NCBI GenBank assembly: GCA_005882135.1
Contig: VBDR01000023.1
Coordinates: forward strand, 1-64,000
Reading direction: 5' to 3'
Source: Chloroflexota bacterium
GTDB lineage: Bacteria; Chloroflexota; Dormibacteria; Dormibacterales; Dormibacteraceae
Length of the DNA: 64,000 nt
In this document: positions 25,669 to 33,831 of the stretch, piece by piece
Layout: the number at the start of each line of letters is the position of its first letter
How positions within the stretch are numbered: position 1 is the stretch's first letter
Notes under the pieces: generated by a model
Seen by the model: only the letters and a program-made list of their open reading frames with translations
The model's database searches: none
What the model was told of the DNA's origin: nothing
Made by a program: the position numbers and the translations under genes

Positions 25669-26025
25669 TTAAACACTTGATGGAGACGGGGCCCCGCCAG
25701 ACGCGTTCAGAGCGCGTTTCTCGGTGTAGCGGTCGTACTGCATCCGGAAGAGCTCGATCACGCCGGCGACGTCGTGCGGCCCGTCGATCCAGACGCTCAC
25801 CCATCCGGTCTCAGGCAGGACGTGGTGCGGCTGCGCCCGGCCCGACGCGATCATCTCGTCGCGCAGGCGTCGCGGCAGGGGCATGTCGACGAGGCGGTCG
25901 CCATGGACGTGGCCCATCTCCTTTTTGCCAAAGAGGTATTCGGTGCCGCCGAACCTGTGGGGCACGGTGGTGACGCCGGGCCACGATCCGACCGCCTCCC
26001 GGATCAGCTCACTTGCGGTCTTCAT
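25669..26025 (-). CDS. Luciferase-domain (DUF5519-type) protein
   Basis: 118 aa from ATG 26025. RIV-like core TVPHRFGGTEYLFGKKEMGHVHGDRLVDMPLPRRLRDEMIASGRAQPHHVLPETGWVSVWIDGPHDVAGVIELFRMQYDR is characteristic of the DUF5519/luciferase-like small domain (nucleic-acid or small-ligand function unproven; the name comes from similarity to a segment near fungal luciferases). It starts 29 nt after the GCS2 ligase gene and may be the last gene of that operon. Its 3' end contains the TetR promoter. Confidence 0.75.
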   Translation of the reverse strand: MKTASELIREAVGSWPGVTTVPHRFGGTEYLFGKKEMGHVHGDRLVDMPLPRRLRDEMIASGRAQPHHVLPETGWVSVWIDGPHDVAGVIELFRMQYDRYTEKRALNASGGAPSPSSV

Positions 26026-26053
26026 GTAGACAGGAACCGCGCCAACCGCCGTG

Positions 26054-27166
26054 CTAATCCGGGACGGTGACCCCCATCGTCTCCGCCGCCAGCAGCTCGA
26101 CGACCGCGCGGGTGTCGCCACCGTTCTTCACGACCCGCAGCTGGCGGTCCGCGCTCGTGCCCTCGGTGAGGATCGTGTTCAAGTACGCCACCGCTTTCCG
26201 CGAGCCCAGGTCGTCCACCACGTCGTCGACGAACTCGAGCAGCTCGACGGCGAGGTCGCGCATCGGAACCTCGGCCTGCTTGCCGAAGTCGATGAGCTTG
26301 CCATCGAGCCCGTACCGGATCGCGCGCCACTTGTTTTCGGCGATGAGCGCGGGCATGTACTTGCGAAATCCGAGGTTGCGGGCGCGCAGCTGCAGCAGCT
26401 TGGCGCAGATCGCCTGCATCAGGGCCGCGAGGCAGATGGTCTCCTCGAGCCGGGTCGGCATATCGCAGACGCGGAACTCGAGCGTCGGAAAGGTCGGGTG
26501 CGCGCGTAGGTCCCACCAGATCTTCTTGCCGTTGTCGATCGAGCCGGTCTTGACCAGGAGCTCGACGTAGTTCTGGTACTCGTCGTAGGAGCTGATGTCC
26601 GGGGGTATGCCGGTGCGCGGAAAGTTCGACCAGATCACGCTGCGGTACGACTTCAAGCCGGTGTTGCGTCCCATCCAGAAGGGACTCGAGGTGCTCAGGG
26701 CAAGGAGGTGCGGCAGGAAGTAGCGCGCCTCGTTGAGGACCTCGATCCGGAGCTCGGGATTCGGGATCGCGACGTGCACGTGCAGGCCGAAGATCACGAG
26801 CGAGCGGACGACGTCCTGCAGCTCCTCCTCGAGCATCTTGTACCGCTCGTGGTCTGTGATCTGCTGCTCCTGCCAGCTCGAGAACGGGTGCGTGCCCGCG
26901 CAGGCGATGCGAAGACCCTCCGGTTGGAGCAGCTCGGCCAGCGTGCCGCGCATCTCGCCCAGCTGGTCGCGCGCCTCGCCGACGTTCGCGCAGATGGTGG
27001 TGCCGACCTCGACCACCGACTGCATCATCTCCCGCTTGACCTTGTCGCCCAGCCTGGGGGCCGCCCTCGCGAGCAGAGAGTCGATGTGCGCGTGGAGCTG
27101 ACCAGACGCGTCGATGATCTGGTACTCCTCCTCGACGCCGATCGTGAGCAAGCCCTCGCGACTCAT
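26054..27166 (-). CDS. Carboxylate-amine ligase, YbdK/GCS2 family
   Basis: 370 aa, the usual YbdK length. N-terminal TIGVEEEYQIIDASGQL (acidic metal-binding VEEEYQ), ASVVEVGT-type helix (MMQSVVEVGTTICANV), AGTHPFSSWQEQQIT, the core LVIFGLHVHVAIPNPEL with HVH, FWMGRNTGLKSYRSVIWSNFPRTGIP, and LRAHPTFPTLEFRVCDMPT. The fold is that of glutamate-cysteine ligase type 2, which joins a gamma-carboxyl to an amine with ATP. ATG overlaps the CP-ATP-grasp stop (ATGA). With two ATP-grasp ligases it likely assembles an amide-linked small molecule. Confidence 0.92.
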   Translation of the reverse strand: MSREGLLTIGVEEEYQIIDASGQLHAHIDSLLARAAPRLGDKVKREMMQSVVEVGTTICANVGEARDQLGEMRGTLAELLQPEGLRIACAGTHPFSSWQEQQITDHERYKMLEEELQDVVRSLVIFGLHVHVAIPNPELRIEVLNEARYFLPHLLALSTSSPFWMGRNTGLKSYRSVIWSNFPRTGIPPDISSYDEYQNYVELLVKTGSIDNGKKIWWDLRAHPTFPTLEFRVCDMPTRLEETICLAALMQAICAKLLQLRARNLGFRKYMPALIAENKWRAIRYGLDGKLIDFGKQAEVPMRDLAVELLEFVDDVVDDLGSRKAVAYLNTILTEGTSADRQLRVVKNGGDTRAVVELLAAETMGVTVPD

Positions 27167-28467
27167 GCCGGACCCTCGATCACGAATGTTGGCACGACGC
27201 TGCCCGCTCCGGCGGTCACGTTGAGCAAGGCGGCGGCCGAGACGCGGGTCATGAACCCACCGGCCCTGCCGTTGAACAGGTAGGGATCGAGGTCGACGGC
27301 AAGGTCGAGGTAACGGATGCCGTCAAGGGCGACCGGGAAAGGCACCCGAGGGATCTCCACCGCCTCCTGGACGACGTAGCTCTGGGTGGTCGCCACGTCG
27401 ATCGCGGATTCCCATTCCGCCTGGTCGACGGTCCATCCCAGGACGACGCCCTTGCCACCGTACTCGTCGTTCGGCTTCAGCACCAGCGTTTCCCGGCGCC
27501 GGGCGATCTCCTCAGCGAGCTCCGGGCGCACGCGCCTGGTCCAGGGGATGTGGCGCTGGATCGCGGTCCTCTGGGCCGGCGTGTACAGGCGCTGATAGCG
27601 GTCATCTGACAGCAGGGCAAGGCTCATCTTCTTGTGAAGCAGCTTGGCCCGAAAGCTGTTGACGACGCACACCGCCCCGGCCATGTATGCCTCGCGCAAT
27701 GCCCGGGTGCCATCCCCGCGGGCGAGCAGCTCGCTGGTCAGGACGCGCCGGTACACGAGGTTGACCGCCGCGCCCTGCGCGTAGAGCTTGCCGCGCCGGA
27801 ACTCGAGCGCCCGGGGGTCGCAGATCACCGTCTTGATCCCCGCCTCCTCGAAGAACGCCTTGAACATCTCAAACTCCGGCGCCGTCGGCAGGCCCTCCCA
27901 GTCGATGATGCCGATCACAGGCGTGGCGCTCCCTCCCCACTGCTTGAAAGCGTGGAGCATCGCCCTGAGCTGCCTGCGGCGCGTCGGAATGAACCGGCCG
28001 CGGAACAGCTTGCGAAAGGCCTTCATCACGGGGAGGCGCGCGAAAACGGCGGTGAGGTTGTCGCTATAGGCCATCCCCGCCGGCGACTCGGCGTTGTACT
28101 CGACGAAGCGGACCTCGTCCGCAAAAAAGCTGTCCAGGCGCACCGAAGGCGAGGAGAACTTGAAGCCTGGGTCCGCCATCGCCAGGCGCTCTTCCTCGGT
28201 TTCGAGCCCGAGCTCGGCGCGAAGGTCGGCGTCCTCCAGCACGGCTCGCTCGAGACTCGCGAGGGCGGCGGCGACCCCCTCCGCCGCCGAAACCGCCTGC
28301 TCGTAGCGCCGGCGGGTCAGCAGCTGCGGCCGGATGGCCACGCACAGCGGCCGTTCGCCAAAGGTCAGCCGGCGGGCACGCTGACCCTCGACCAGCGCTT
28401 CGGCGCTGGAGGCGGCCAGCCGCTCGTCGTCGAGCAGGCCGTGAAAGGCGGCGACGGGATCCTTCAC
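27163..28467 (-). CDS. Circularly permuted ATP-grasp ligase
   Basis: 434 aa from GTG 28467, whose codon overlaps the upstream TGA (GTGA). Features: EYNAESPAGMAYSDNL, GIIDWEGLPTAPEFEMFKAFFEEAGIKTVICDP, NLVYRRVLTSELL, NSFRAKLLHKKMSLALLSDD and the ATP-grasp lysine/glycine-rich segment LVLKPNDEYGGKGVVLG. This order (N-terminal part carrying the normally C-terminal half) is that of circularly permuted ATP-grasp proteins, which form amide bonds via acyl phosphates. Its operon place between another ATP-grasp and GCS2 points to a stepwise ligase pathway. Confidence 0.85.
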   Translation of the reverse strand: MKDPVAAFHGLLDDERLAASSAEALVEGQRARRLTFGERPLCVAIRPQLLTRRRYEQAVSAAEGVAAALASLERAVLEDADLRAELGLETEEERLAMADPGFKFSSPSVRLDSFFADEVRFVEYNAESPAGMAYSDNLTAVFARLPVMKAFRKLFRGRFIPTRRRQLRAMLHAFKQWGGSATPVIGIIDWEGLPTAPEFEMFKAFFEEAGIKTVICDPRALEFRRGKLYAQGAAVNLVYRRVLTSELLARGDGTRALREAYMAGAVCVVNSFRAKLLHKKMSLALLSDDRYQRLYTPAQRTAIQRHIPWTRRVRPELAEEIARRRETLVLKPNDEYGGKGVVLGWTVDQAEWESAIDVATTQSYVVQEAVEIPRVPFPVALDGIRYLDLAVDLDPYLFNGRAGGFMTRVSAAALLNVTAGAGSVVPTFVIEGPA

Positions 28468-29441
28468 GCCTGAACGGGATTCGGCGCCGCCGTCCTCTCC
28501 ACGTGCTTCCACCAGCGCTGCTCATCTCGCCACGGAGGGGTCGCGTCGCCGCGTGCATACGCGAGCACGAGGTCGCTCATCTTCTCGAGGACCCAGCGGA
28601 AGTTGTCCTCCTTGATCGAGAAGTTGTCGAAATCAGGCGCCGGGTTCAGAAAGTCGATCGCATAGAGGACGCCGTCCTTGACCGCGAACTCGACCGTGTC
28701 CATGTCATAGCCGAGCGCATCCACGAGGGTTCGCGCGTCATTGATGGCTTGTTCGCGAAGGCTGCCCTCGACCGGGTTCGAGATCTGGTACCGCTGCTCG
28801 AACGGAGCACGCGGGTTGTACCGGATCGGGAGGACGTCCTGGCGCCCGATGCAGATGCAGCGGACGTAGTCGTCCCAGTCGATGAACTCCTGCAGGATCA
28901 TCGTCTTCAATCCCGTCTGGTCGTAGGCCGTGATCAGGTCCTCCAGCGTGTGCACGATGTAGACGTCCTTCCACCCGCCGCCGGTGTTGGGTTTGAGGAC
29001 CGCGGGCAGCCCCGTGTAACCAAGGATGTGCTCCCAGTCGAGAGGAAACTGCAGGTTGCTGAGCGAGCGGACGTGGTCGATCTCGGGGATGTACTGCTTG
29101 TTGGGAAGGACCACCGTCTTGGGCACCGCCACCCCGAGCTTGCGCGCGAGCGTGCACTCGAAAAACTTCTCGTCGGCCTCCCACCAGAAGGGGTCGTTGA
29201 TCACAGTGGTGCCAAGGAGGACCGCGCTCTTGAGGTGGGCCCGGTAGTACGGGACCTCGTGCGAGATGCGGTCGACGAGCACGGCGTGGTACTGCTCGGC
29301 GAGCTCGGTGGTGCCGCCCAGGACGGCGAGCTCGGCTGTGATGCCGTCCGCCCTGCCCTTTTGATTGACGATGTCGAGAAAGGGGCCTGGAAAAGTGTTC
29401 TCGCGTCCGACGAGCAGTCCGATGATCTTCTTTCGGGCCAT
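28464..29441 (-). CDS. ATP-grasp amide ligase (RimK/DdlA-like)
   Basis: 325 aa. Pre-ATP-grasp domain ~1-100 (KKIIGLLVGRENTFPGPFLD, INDPFWWEADEKFFECTLARKLGVAVPKTVVLPNK). ATP-grasp core: PAVLKPNTGGGWKDVYIVHTLEDL (ATP-binding Lys and Gly-rich loop), MILQEFIDWDDYVRCICIG, and FAVKDGVLYAIDFLNPAPDF with the metal-binding Asp/Asn. A GGAAGG site precedes the ATG. It begins 24 nt after the esterase gene and overlaps the next ligase by 4 nt. Confidence 0.9.
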   Translation of the reverse strand: MARKKIIGLLVGRENTFPGPFLDIVNQKGRADGITAELAVLGGTTELAEQYHAVLVDRISHEVPYYRAHLKSAVLLGTTVINDPFWWEADEKFFECTLARKLGVAVPKTVVLPNKQYIPEIDHVRSLSNLQFPLDWEHILGYTGLPAVLKPNTGGGWKDVYIVHTLEDLITAYDQTGLKTMILQEFIDWDDYVRCICIGRQDVLPIRYNPRAPFEQRYQISNPVEGSLREQAINDARTLVDALGYDMDTVEFAVKDGVLYAIDFLNPAPDFDNFSIKEDNFRWVLEKMSDLVLAYARGDATPPWRDEQRWWKHVERTAAPNPVQA

Positions 29442-29465
29442 CTTCCTTCCTCTTTTCTTAGGCGG

Positions 29466-30167
29466 TCAGCCGGTGATGTAGCGCCGGATCATGTCCTTCC
29501 AGTAAGGCCAATCGTGCGCCCATCCGGGCCAGATTTCGAGCCCCACCTCCACGCCCTTGTCGCGTAGAAGGGCGGCGAGCTTGACCGAGTCGTCCACGTT
29601 CGGGTCCCCCTCGCCGGTGACCACCACCTTGGGGTGCATCGCGCGGAGCGGGGAAAGGTACGCCTCGTCTGTCAGGCCAGGCAGAAACGCCATCAGGTTC
29701 GTGAAGTAGGTGCTGTCGTCGTGGTATCCCTCCAGCCAGCGCGCGGTGTCGAACGCGCCGCTCAGCGCGATGAAACCGAGGACCCGCGTCGGGTGCCTCG
29801 CGGCCAGGAGCACCGCGTGCAGCGCGCCGAAGGATGCCCCGCTGACCACCGGCCGCTCCGGGATTCGCGGCAGGATCTCGTCCACGATGTACGCCTCGTA
29901 CTGAAGGTGACGCGCGACCCGGTCGGCCACAGGCCTGTCCCTGGCGTACCACGACTCGCCGTCCACACTGTCGACGCAGATCAGCTGGACGGCGCCCGAC
30001 TGAAGGAGGTCGCTGAGCGCCTCCACCATGCCGAAGTCCTCCCACTGGTAAAAGCGGCCCATGGACGTCGGGAATGCGAGCAGGGGCGTGCCCGCGTGGC
30101 CGAAGTGGAGGAGCTCCATGTCCCGGCCGAGCGAATGGCTGTATTCCTTGATGTAGTCGCGCTGCAC
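29466..30167 (-). CDS. Alpha/beta-fold esterase (COG4947-like)
   Basis: 233 aa from GTG 30167, which lies one base after the permease stop; the longer frame would be antisense-like Thr repeats from the His tail. Nucleophile elbow SGASFGALHAVLLAARHP with Ser in GASFG, VVVTGEGDPNVDDSVKLA (acid region) and PGWAHDWPYWKDMI with the catalytic His. It resembles the uncharacterised esterase family that neighbours ATP-grasp/GCS2 genes. A role in hydrolysing or transesterifying the product or a precursor is inferred. Cytoplasmic: no signal peptide. Confidence 0.85.
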   Translation of the reverse strand: MQRDYIKEYSHSLGRDMELLHFGHAGTPLLAFPTSMGRFYQWEDFGMVEALSDLLQSGAVQLICVDSVDGESWYARDRPVADRVARHLQYEAYIVDEILPRIPERPVVSGASFGALHAVLLAARHPTRVLGFIALSGAFDTARWLEGYHDDSTYFTNLMAFLPGLTDEAYLSPLRAMHPKVVVTGEGDPNVDDSVKLAALLRDKGVEVGLEIWPGWAHDWPYWKDMIRRYITG

Positions 30168-30168
30168 G

Positions 30169-31377
30169 TCAGTGCTGGTGGTGCTCGTGGTGGTCGTGAT
30201 GTTCATGGTCGTGATGGTGAACCATCTCATGACCGGGGGTGGCCGGGGCTTCCATCGCCCTCAGCATCTCCCTGCCGCCGGTGCGCAAGAAGCGCCACCC
30301 TAGGACGCCCGCCAGTGCGAGCGCGGCCAGGTCGAGAAACGTCGTGTAGTTCCATGACGGCGGCGTTTGGAAGGCCGCGATGAAGTGGTGGGCGGGGACG
30401 AGGCCGAGGAGCTGGAAGAGACCGCCGATGACCAGCCCGGCCAGCACCATCGCAGCGTAGGACGCCCCGAGCAGGTAAAGACTCATACGACCGCCGTAGT
30501 ACCTCCGGTAGATGTCGAGGATGGGGATGATGATCAGGTCGGCGAAGATGAAGCTGATCACCCCGCCGAAGCTGATGCCGCCGTTCCAGAGCACGGCCGC
30601 CAGCGGAACGTTGCCCACTGAGCACACAAAGCTCAGCAGCGAGATCACCGGGCCGATGATCGGTCCCCACACCGTTCCCAGGGTCGGATTGTTGGCGATG
30701 AACAGCGTCTGCCAGAAGCTGTTCGGCACCCAGGCCGCCAGCGCGCCGGCGATGAGAAATCCGAGCACCAGGTCCTGGGCCAGGCTCGCCAGGTCCATGT
30801 AAAAGAAGTGGCTGATCGCGGTGAAGCCGCGCGACGAAAAGAGACGGGCGAGGAAGGGTCCATCGGTGATCGACATGTCCATCTCGCCGTGCCCTTCCAT
30901 CCGCCCGCGAAGCCCCTTCTCCGCCTGAGCTTTGGCCACTTCGACCATGCGGGCACGCAACGTGTACTTGAAGATCACCGCCAGGATCGCGATCATCAAC
31001 AGCCCACCGGCAAACTCCGCGGCGAGGAACTGCCAGCCGAGCAGCACGAGGATCACCAGGCCCAGCTCGAAGACTAGATTCGTGCTGGCGAACTCGAAGA
31101 GGATCGCGTTCGCGAAGGTTGCGCCCTTGCGGAACAGGCCGCGGCCCACAGCCACCGCGGCGTAGGAGCAGCTGGAGCTCGCCGCTCCGAGGACGGTGGC
31201 GAACGTCACCCCGCGCAGGTCGTCCCTACCCAGAACTCGGACGACAGCCTCGCGCGAAACGAGCGACTGCACGATGGCGGAGATCAAAAAGCCGAGCACG
31301 AGCGGCCACAGGACCTCCCAGAACATGAAGAAGGCCATCTGGAGCGCTTCCAAGATTGCAGAGAGCACGCCTGTCAT
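30169..31377 (-). CDS. COG0701/DUF318-family permease with histidine-rich tail
   Basis: 402 aa, 8-10 membrane segments in two repeats. Family signatures: GAASSSCSYAAVAVGRGLFRKGA and VCSVGNVPLAAVLWNGGISFGGVISFIFADLI. ArsP-type members export organoarsenicals; others move unknown metals or anions. The last 18 residues are nearly all His/Asp/Glu (MVHHHDHEHHDHHEHHQH), a probable metal-binding tail on the cytoplasmic side. First gene of the ligase operon (esterase starts 1 nt after its stop), so it may export the operon product or a metal complex of it. Divergent from the gene at 31434. Confidence 0.85.
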   Translation of the reverse strand: MTGVLSAILEALQMAFFMFWEVLWPLVLGFLISAIVQSLVSREAVVRVLGRDDLRGVTFATVLGAASSSCSYAAVAVGRGLFRKGATFANAILFEFASTNLVFELGLVILVLLGWQFLAAEFAGGLLMIAILAVIFKYTLRARMVEVAKAQAEKGLRGRMEGHGEMDMSITDGPFLARLFSSRGFTAISHFFYMDLASLAQDLVLGFLIAGALAAWVPNSFWQTLFIANNPTLGTVWGPIIGPVISLLSFVCSVGNVPLAAVLWNGGISFGGVISFIFADLIIIPILDIYRRYYGGRMSLYLLGASYAAMVLAGLVIGGLFQLLGLVPAHHFIAAFQTPPSWNYTTFLDLAALALAGVLGWRFLRTGGREMLRAMEAPATPGHEMVHHHDHEHHDHHEHHQH

Positions 31378-31433
31378 CGGAGGATTTATACCGCCATCGA
31401 GAAACCGAACCGAGTAAGGCAGGAGGATCGCTG

Positions 31434-31925
31434 ATGTCCGTAAGAGTTCTCGTCCTGTCGCTGCTCCTCTTCATGGTGGCTTTCGGCGCCCACGAAGTGA
31501 TGCACCTGCTTTTGATATTTGCGGTCGGCGCGGACGGCTCGATCATCGCCCGCCCGTGGCGGCTGGGCTACGTGGACCTCACGATCTACGCGCTCCACGC
31601 GCAGCCGGCGCATCCACTCGATGCCGTGCGGCAAGCTGTCGTGAACTTTTTCGGGCCGTTCCTGGCGGCGATTCCGCTTGCGGGCCTGCTGCTCTACGTC
31701 AGGGAACCGATACCGTTTGCTGCACTGGCGGCCAACGTCGTGATCCTGGTCTTCTACGCGATCATCGAGCTGGCCGACCTGCTGCTGGAGGCGGTGTGGA
31801 ACGTAGACATTCCGCTTCTGACCACGCCGGAGTTCAACTACGGGGTCCCCGCGCTGGTCATCGTGCTGACGACGCTGACCGTGGCGCTGATGTCAGCCGT
31901 TCGCGGCCGGCGCATCCCCGAGTGA
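31434..31925 (+). CDS. Membrane protein with HEVMH (HExxH) motif
   Basis: 163 aa with AGGAGG 7 nt before the ATG. Four or five membrane segments. The first contains AFGAHEVMHLLLIF, an HExxH zinc motif inside the membrane, and the third is VVNFFGPFLAAIPLAGLLLY. This recalls intramembrane metalloproteases (M50/S2P), which pair an in-membrane HExxH with a later NxxP/DG motif, but the second motif is not convincing. Listed as a possible metallopeptidase-like membrane protein. The 3' end overlaps the convergent kelch gene by 33 nt. Confidence 0.65.
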   Translation: MSVRVLVLSLLLFMVAFGAHEVMHLLLIFAVGADGSIIARPWRLGYVDLTIYALHAQPAHPLDAVRQAVVNFFGPFLAAIPLAGLLLYVREPIPFAALAANVVILVFYAIIELADLLLEAVWNVDIPLLTTPEFNYGVPALVIVLTTLTVALMSAVRGRRIPE

Positions 31926-32888
31926 TGTGCACGTCGTGACCGGGTGAAGCCCTGGCGCGCTGCCCCCGCCGCAGGCCCACGCTCGTCGTTCAAAAACAGC
32001 CAGCTCGAAGCCGTGCCGTGGCGACATCATGGTGTCGCTGGTCTTCCACCCTCCGCCGCGAGTGTAGAAGGCGAGCTGGTCGACGATTCGAGTTTCGCTC
32101 GCGTCCTGGCCGCCAGTCATCACCACGTCGCCGCTGTCGAACGTGGTCGCGCCACCACCGCTTGTGGGCTTCAGTAGATCGGAAAGACGCGACCAGGTGC
32201 CGGTCGCCGGGTCGAAGCAGTCGACGCGGGCGGTCGTCGGTGAGCGGCCACCGGCGATGCATGCAGCTCCTCCGGCAACGAAACCGGAGACGTGGTTGCG
32301 TGCCACAGGGAGCGCGGGCAGCACGGTCCATGCATTGGAGCCGGGATCGAAGGCTTCGATCGGCCCGATGTTGCCACGGGAGCTGTTGCCGCCGATTGCG
32401 TAAAGCCTGCCCGCGGCCGCGACCAGCGCATGACCGCCGCGCGCGAAATGCATGGCCGCAAGCTCCGTCCAGTGGTCCGAGTCGAGCCTGAACAGACGAG
32501 CGCTGTCGCGACCGTTGGTGTGCCCGCCGGCCAGGTAGACCCGATCCTCCATAGTCGCCGCGGAGGGATGGTCGACCGGGAGGGGCAGGCGGGGACCGGC
32601 TGCCCACGTGCTGCCGTCGAACACGTACACCGAGTCGAGGCTGGCCCCGGCCGCGTTGAAGCCGCCGATCACGTAGAGCTTGCCACCGGCGGCCGCCGCG
32701 CCCGTCTCCTCGACCGGCGTGGGGAGCGACGCCTCCATCCGCTGGACCGGCGCCACCGCCGTGGGCAAACTCGACGTCGCCGGTGAAACCACCGGGCTGG
32801 GCCTGACGGGGACCGCCGCCTGGTTGGGGCCGCACGCCGCCACCAGGAACGACGCGGCGATGCCGGCGAACCGGCTGGTCCGTTTCAT
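31893..32888 (-). CDS. Kelch-repeat lipoprotein
   Basis: 331 aa. Lipoprotein signal MKRTSRFAGIAASFLVAAC with lipobox VAAC (Cys19). Six kelch blades follow, each with a GG and a W/Y strand: LYVIGGFNAAG, VYLAGGHTNGRDSARLF, LYAIGGNSSRGNIGPIEAFDP, ACIAGGRSPTTARVDCFDP, VVMTGGQDASETRIVDQ, AWACGGGSAPG. Kelch propellers mediate binding; an extracytoplasmic, membrane-anchored binding or sensing role is likely. Start chosen at the lipoprotein Met; an ATG 21 nt upstream is possible. Divergent from deoC with only 19 nt between starts. Confidence 0.85.
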   Translation of the reverse strand: MKRTSRFAGIAASFLVAACGPNQAAVPVRPSPVVSPATSSLPTAVAPVQRMEASLPTPVEETGAAAAGGKLYVIGGFNAAGASLDSVYVFDGSTWAAGPRLPLPVDHPSAATMEDRVYLAGGHTNGRDSARLFRLDSDHWTELAAMHFARGGHALVAAAGRLYAIGGNSSRGNIGPIEAFDPGSNAWTVLPALPVARNHVSGFVAGGAACIAGGRSPTTARVDCFDPATGTWSRLSDLLKPTSGGGATTFDSGDVVMTGGQDASETRIVDQLAFYTRGGGWKTSDTMMSPRHGFELAVFERRAWACGGGSAPGLHPVTTCTSLGDAPAANG

Positions 32889-32895
32889 ACCGTCG

Positions 32896-32901
32896 CATAA
32901 T
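32896..32901 (+). promoter_or_regulatory. Likely leaderless -10 box of deoC
   Basis: CATAAT sits 6 nt before the deoC ATG and there is no Shine-Dalgarno, so transcription would begin at or next to the start codon. The same 19-nt gap also serves the divergent kelch gene. Confidence 0.4.
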
Positions 32902-32907
32902 CCCAGC

Positions 32908-33831
32908 ATGGCCACCGCCCTCTCCCTGACCCACCTCGGTTCGCTGATGCGCGGAGTCCGGAGCGTGGACGAGGTCGGGGCGGAGGAGCGGGCCGCCTCG
33001 CTGGCGAAGCGCTCGATCAAGAAGTCATCCAAGCTCTGGGCGCTCGACCTCGCCGTGCGCTGCATGGATCTCACCACCCTGGAAGGCGCCGACACCCCGG
33101 GCAAGGTCGCGGCCATGTGCGCCAAAGCCATCCGGCCCAAGCCCGGCGATGCCACCATCCCCTCGGTCGCGGCGGTGTGCGTCTACCCGCTGCGCATCGC
33201 CGACTGCGTGGAGCACCTGCGCGGAAGCACGGTGCGGATCGCCTCGGTCGCGACCGCGTTTCCGTCGGGACAGAGCTTCACCTCGGTCAAGATCGCCGAA
33301 ACCGAGGAGGCGGTGCGCGTGGGCGCGCACGAGATCGACATGGTGATCGACCGCGGCGCGTTCCTGTCCGGCGATTACCAGCGTGTCTACGACGAGATCG
33401 TCGCCGTCAAGGAGGCATGCGGCCCCGCCCACCTCAAGGTCATCCTCGAGACCGGCGAGCTCGGCACCTATGACGCGGTTCGGCGCGCGAGCATCCTGGC
33501 CATGGCGGCCGGCGCCGACTTCATCAAGACCTCGACCGGCAAGGTGCAGCCGGCGGCCACGCTGCCCGTTGCCCTGGTCATGATGGAATCCATCCGCGAC
33601 TTCGTCCGCGAGACGGGCAGTCCCGTCGGCTTCAAGGCCGCGGGCGGAATTCGCACCGCGAAGCAGGCGATTGCATATCTCGTGCTCACCTATGAGACGC
33701 TCGGACCCGACTGGATGACGCCCGACCGCCTGCGCCTCGGCGCGTCGACGCTCCTCAATGACGTCCTGATGCAGATCGGCAAGGAGCGTACCGGCGCCTA
33801 CCAATCCGCCGACTACTTCACGATCGACTGA
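32908..33831 (+). CDS. deoC: Deoxyribose-phosphate aldolase
   Basis: 307 aa, class I aldolase of the longer DeoC type. Schiff-base Lys207 in ADFIKTSTGK, catalytic Asp in LDLAVRCMDLTTLEG (~47-60), VCVYPLRI, DMVIDRGAF, LKVILETGELG and GFKAAGGIRTAKQA. Splits 2-deoxyribose-5-phosphate into acetaldehyde and glyceraldehyde-3-phosphate, the last step of deoxynucleoside breakdown. Stop overlaps the next ATG (TGATG), coupling it to the aldehyde dehydrogenase that would remove the acetaldehyde. Confidence 0.96.
   Translation: MATALSLTHLGSLMRGVRSVDEVGAEERAASLAKRSIKKSSKLWALDLAVRCMDLTTLEGADTPGKVAAMCAKAIRPKPGDATIPSVAAVCVYPLRIADCVEHLRGSTVRIASVATAFPSGQSFTSVKIAETEEAVRVGAHEIDMVIDRGAFLSGDYQRVYDEIVAVKEACGPAHLKVILETGELGTYDAVRRASILAMAAGADFIKTSTGKVQPAATLPVALVMMESIRDFVRETGSPVGFKAAGGIRTAKQAIAYLVLTYETLGPDWMTPDRLRLGASTLLNDVLMQIGKERTGAYQSADYFTID

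Noticed and set aside
31378-31433. N-terminal extension of the HEVMH membrane protein from 31356
   Set aside because: AGGAGG at 31421-31426 and membrane topology fix the start at 31434.
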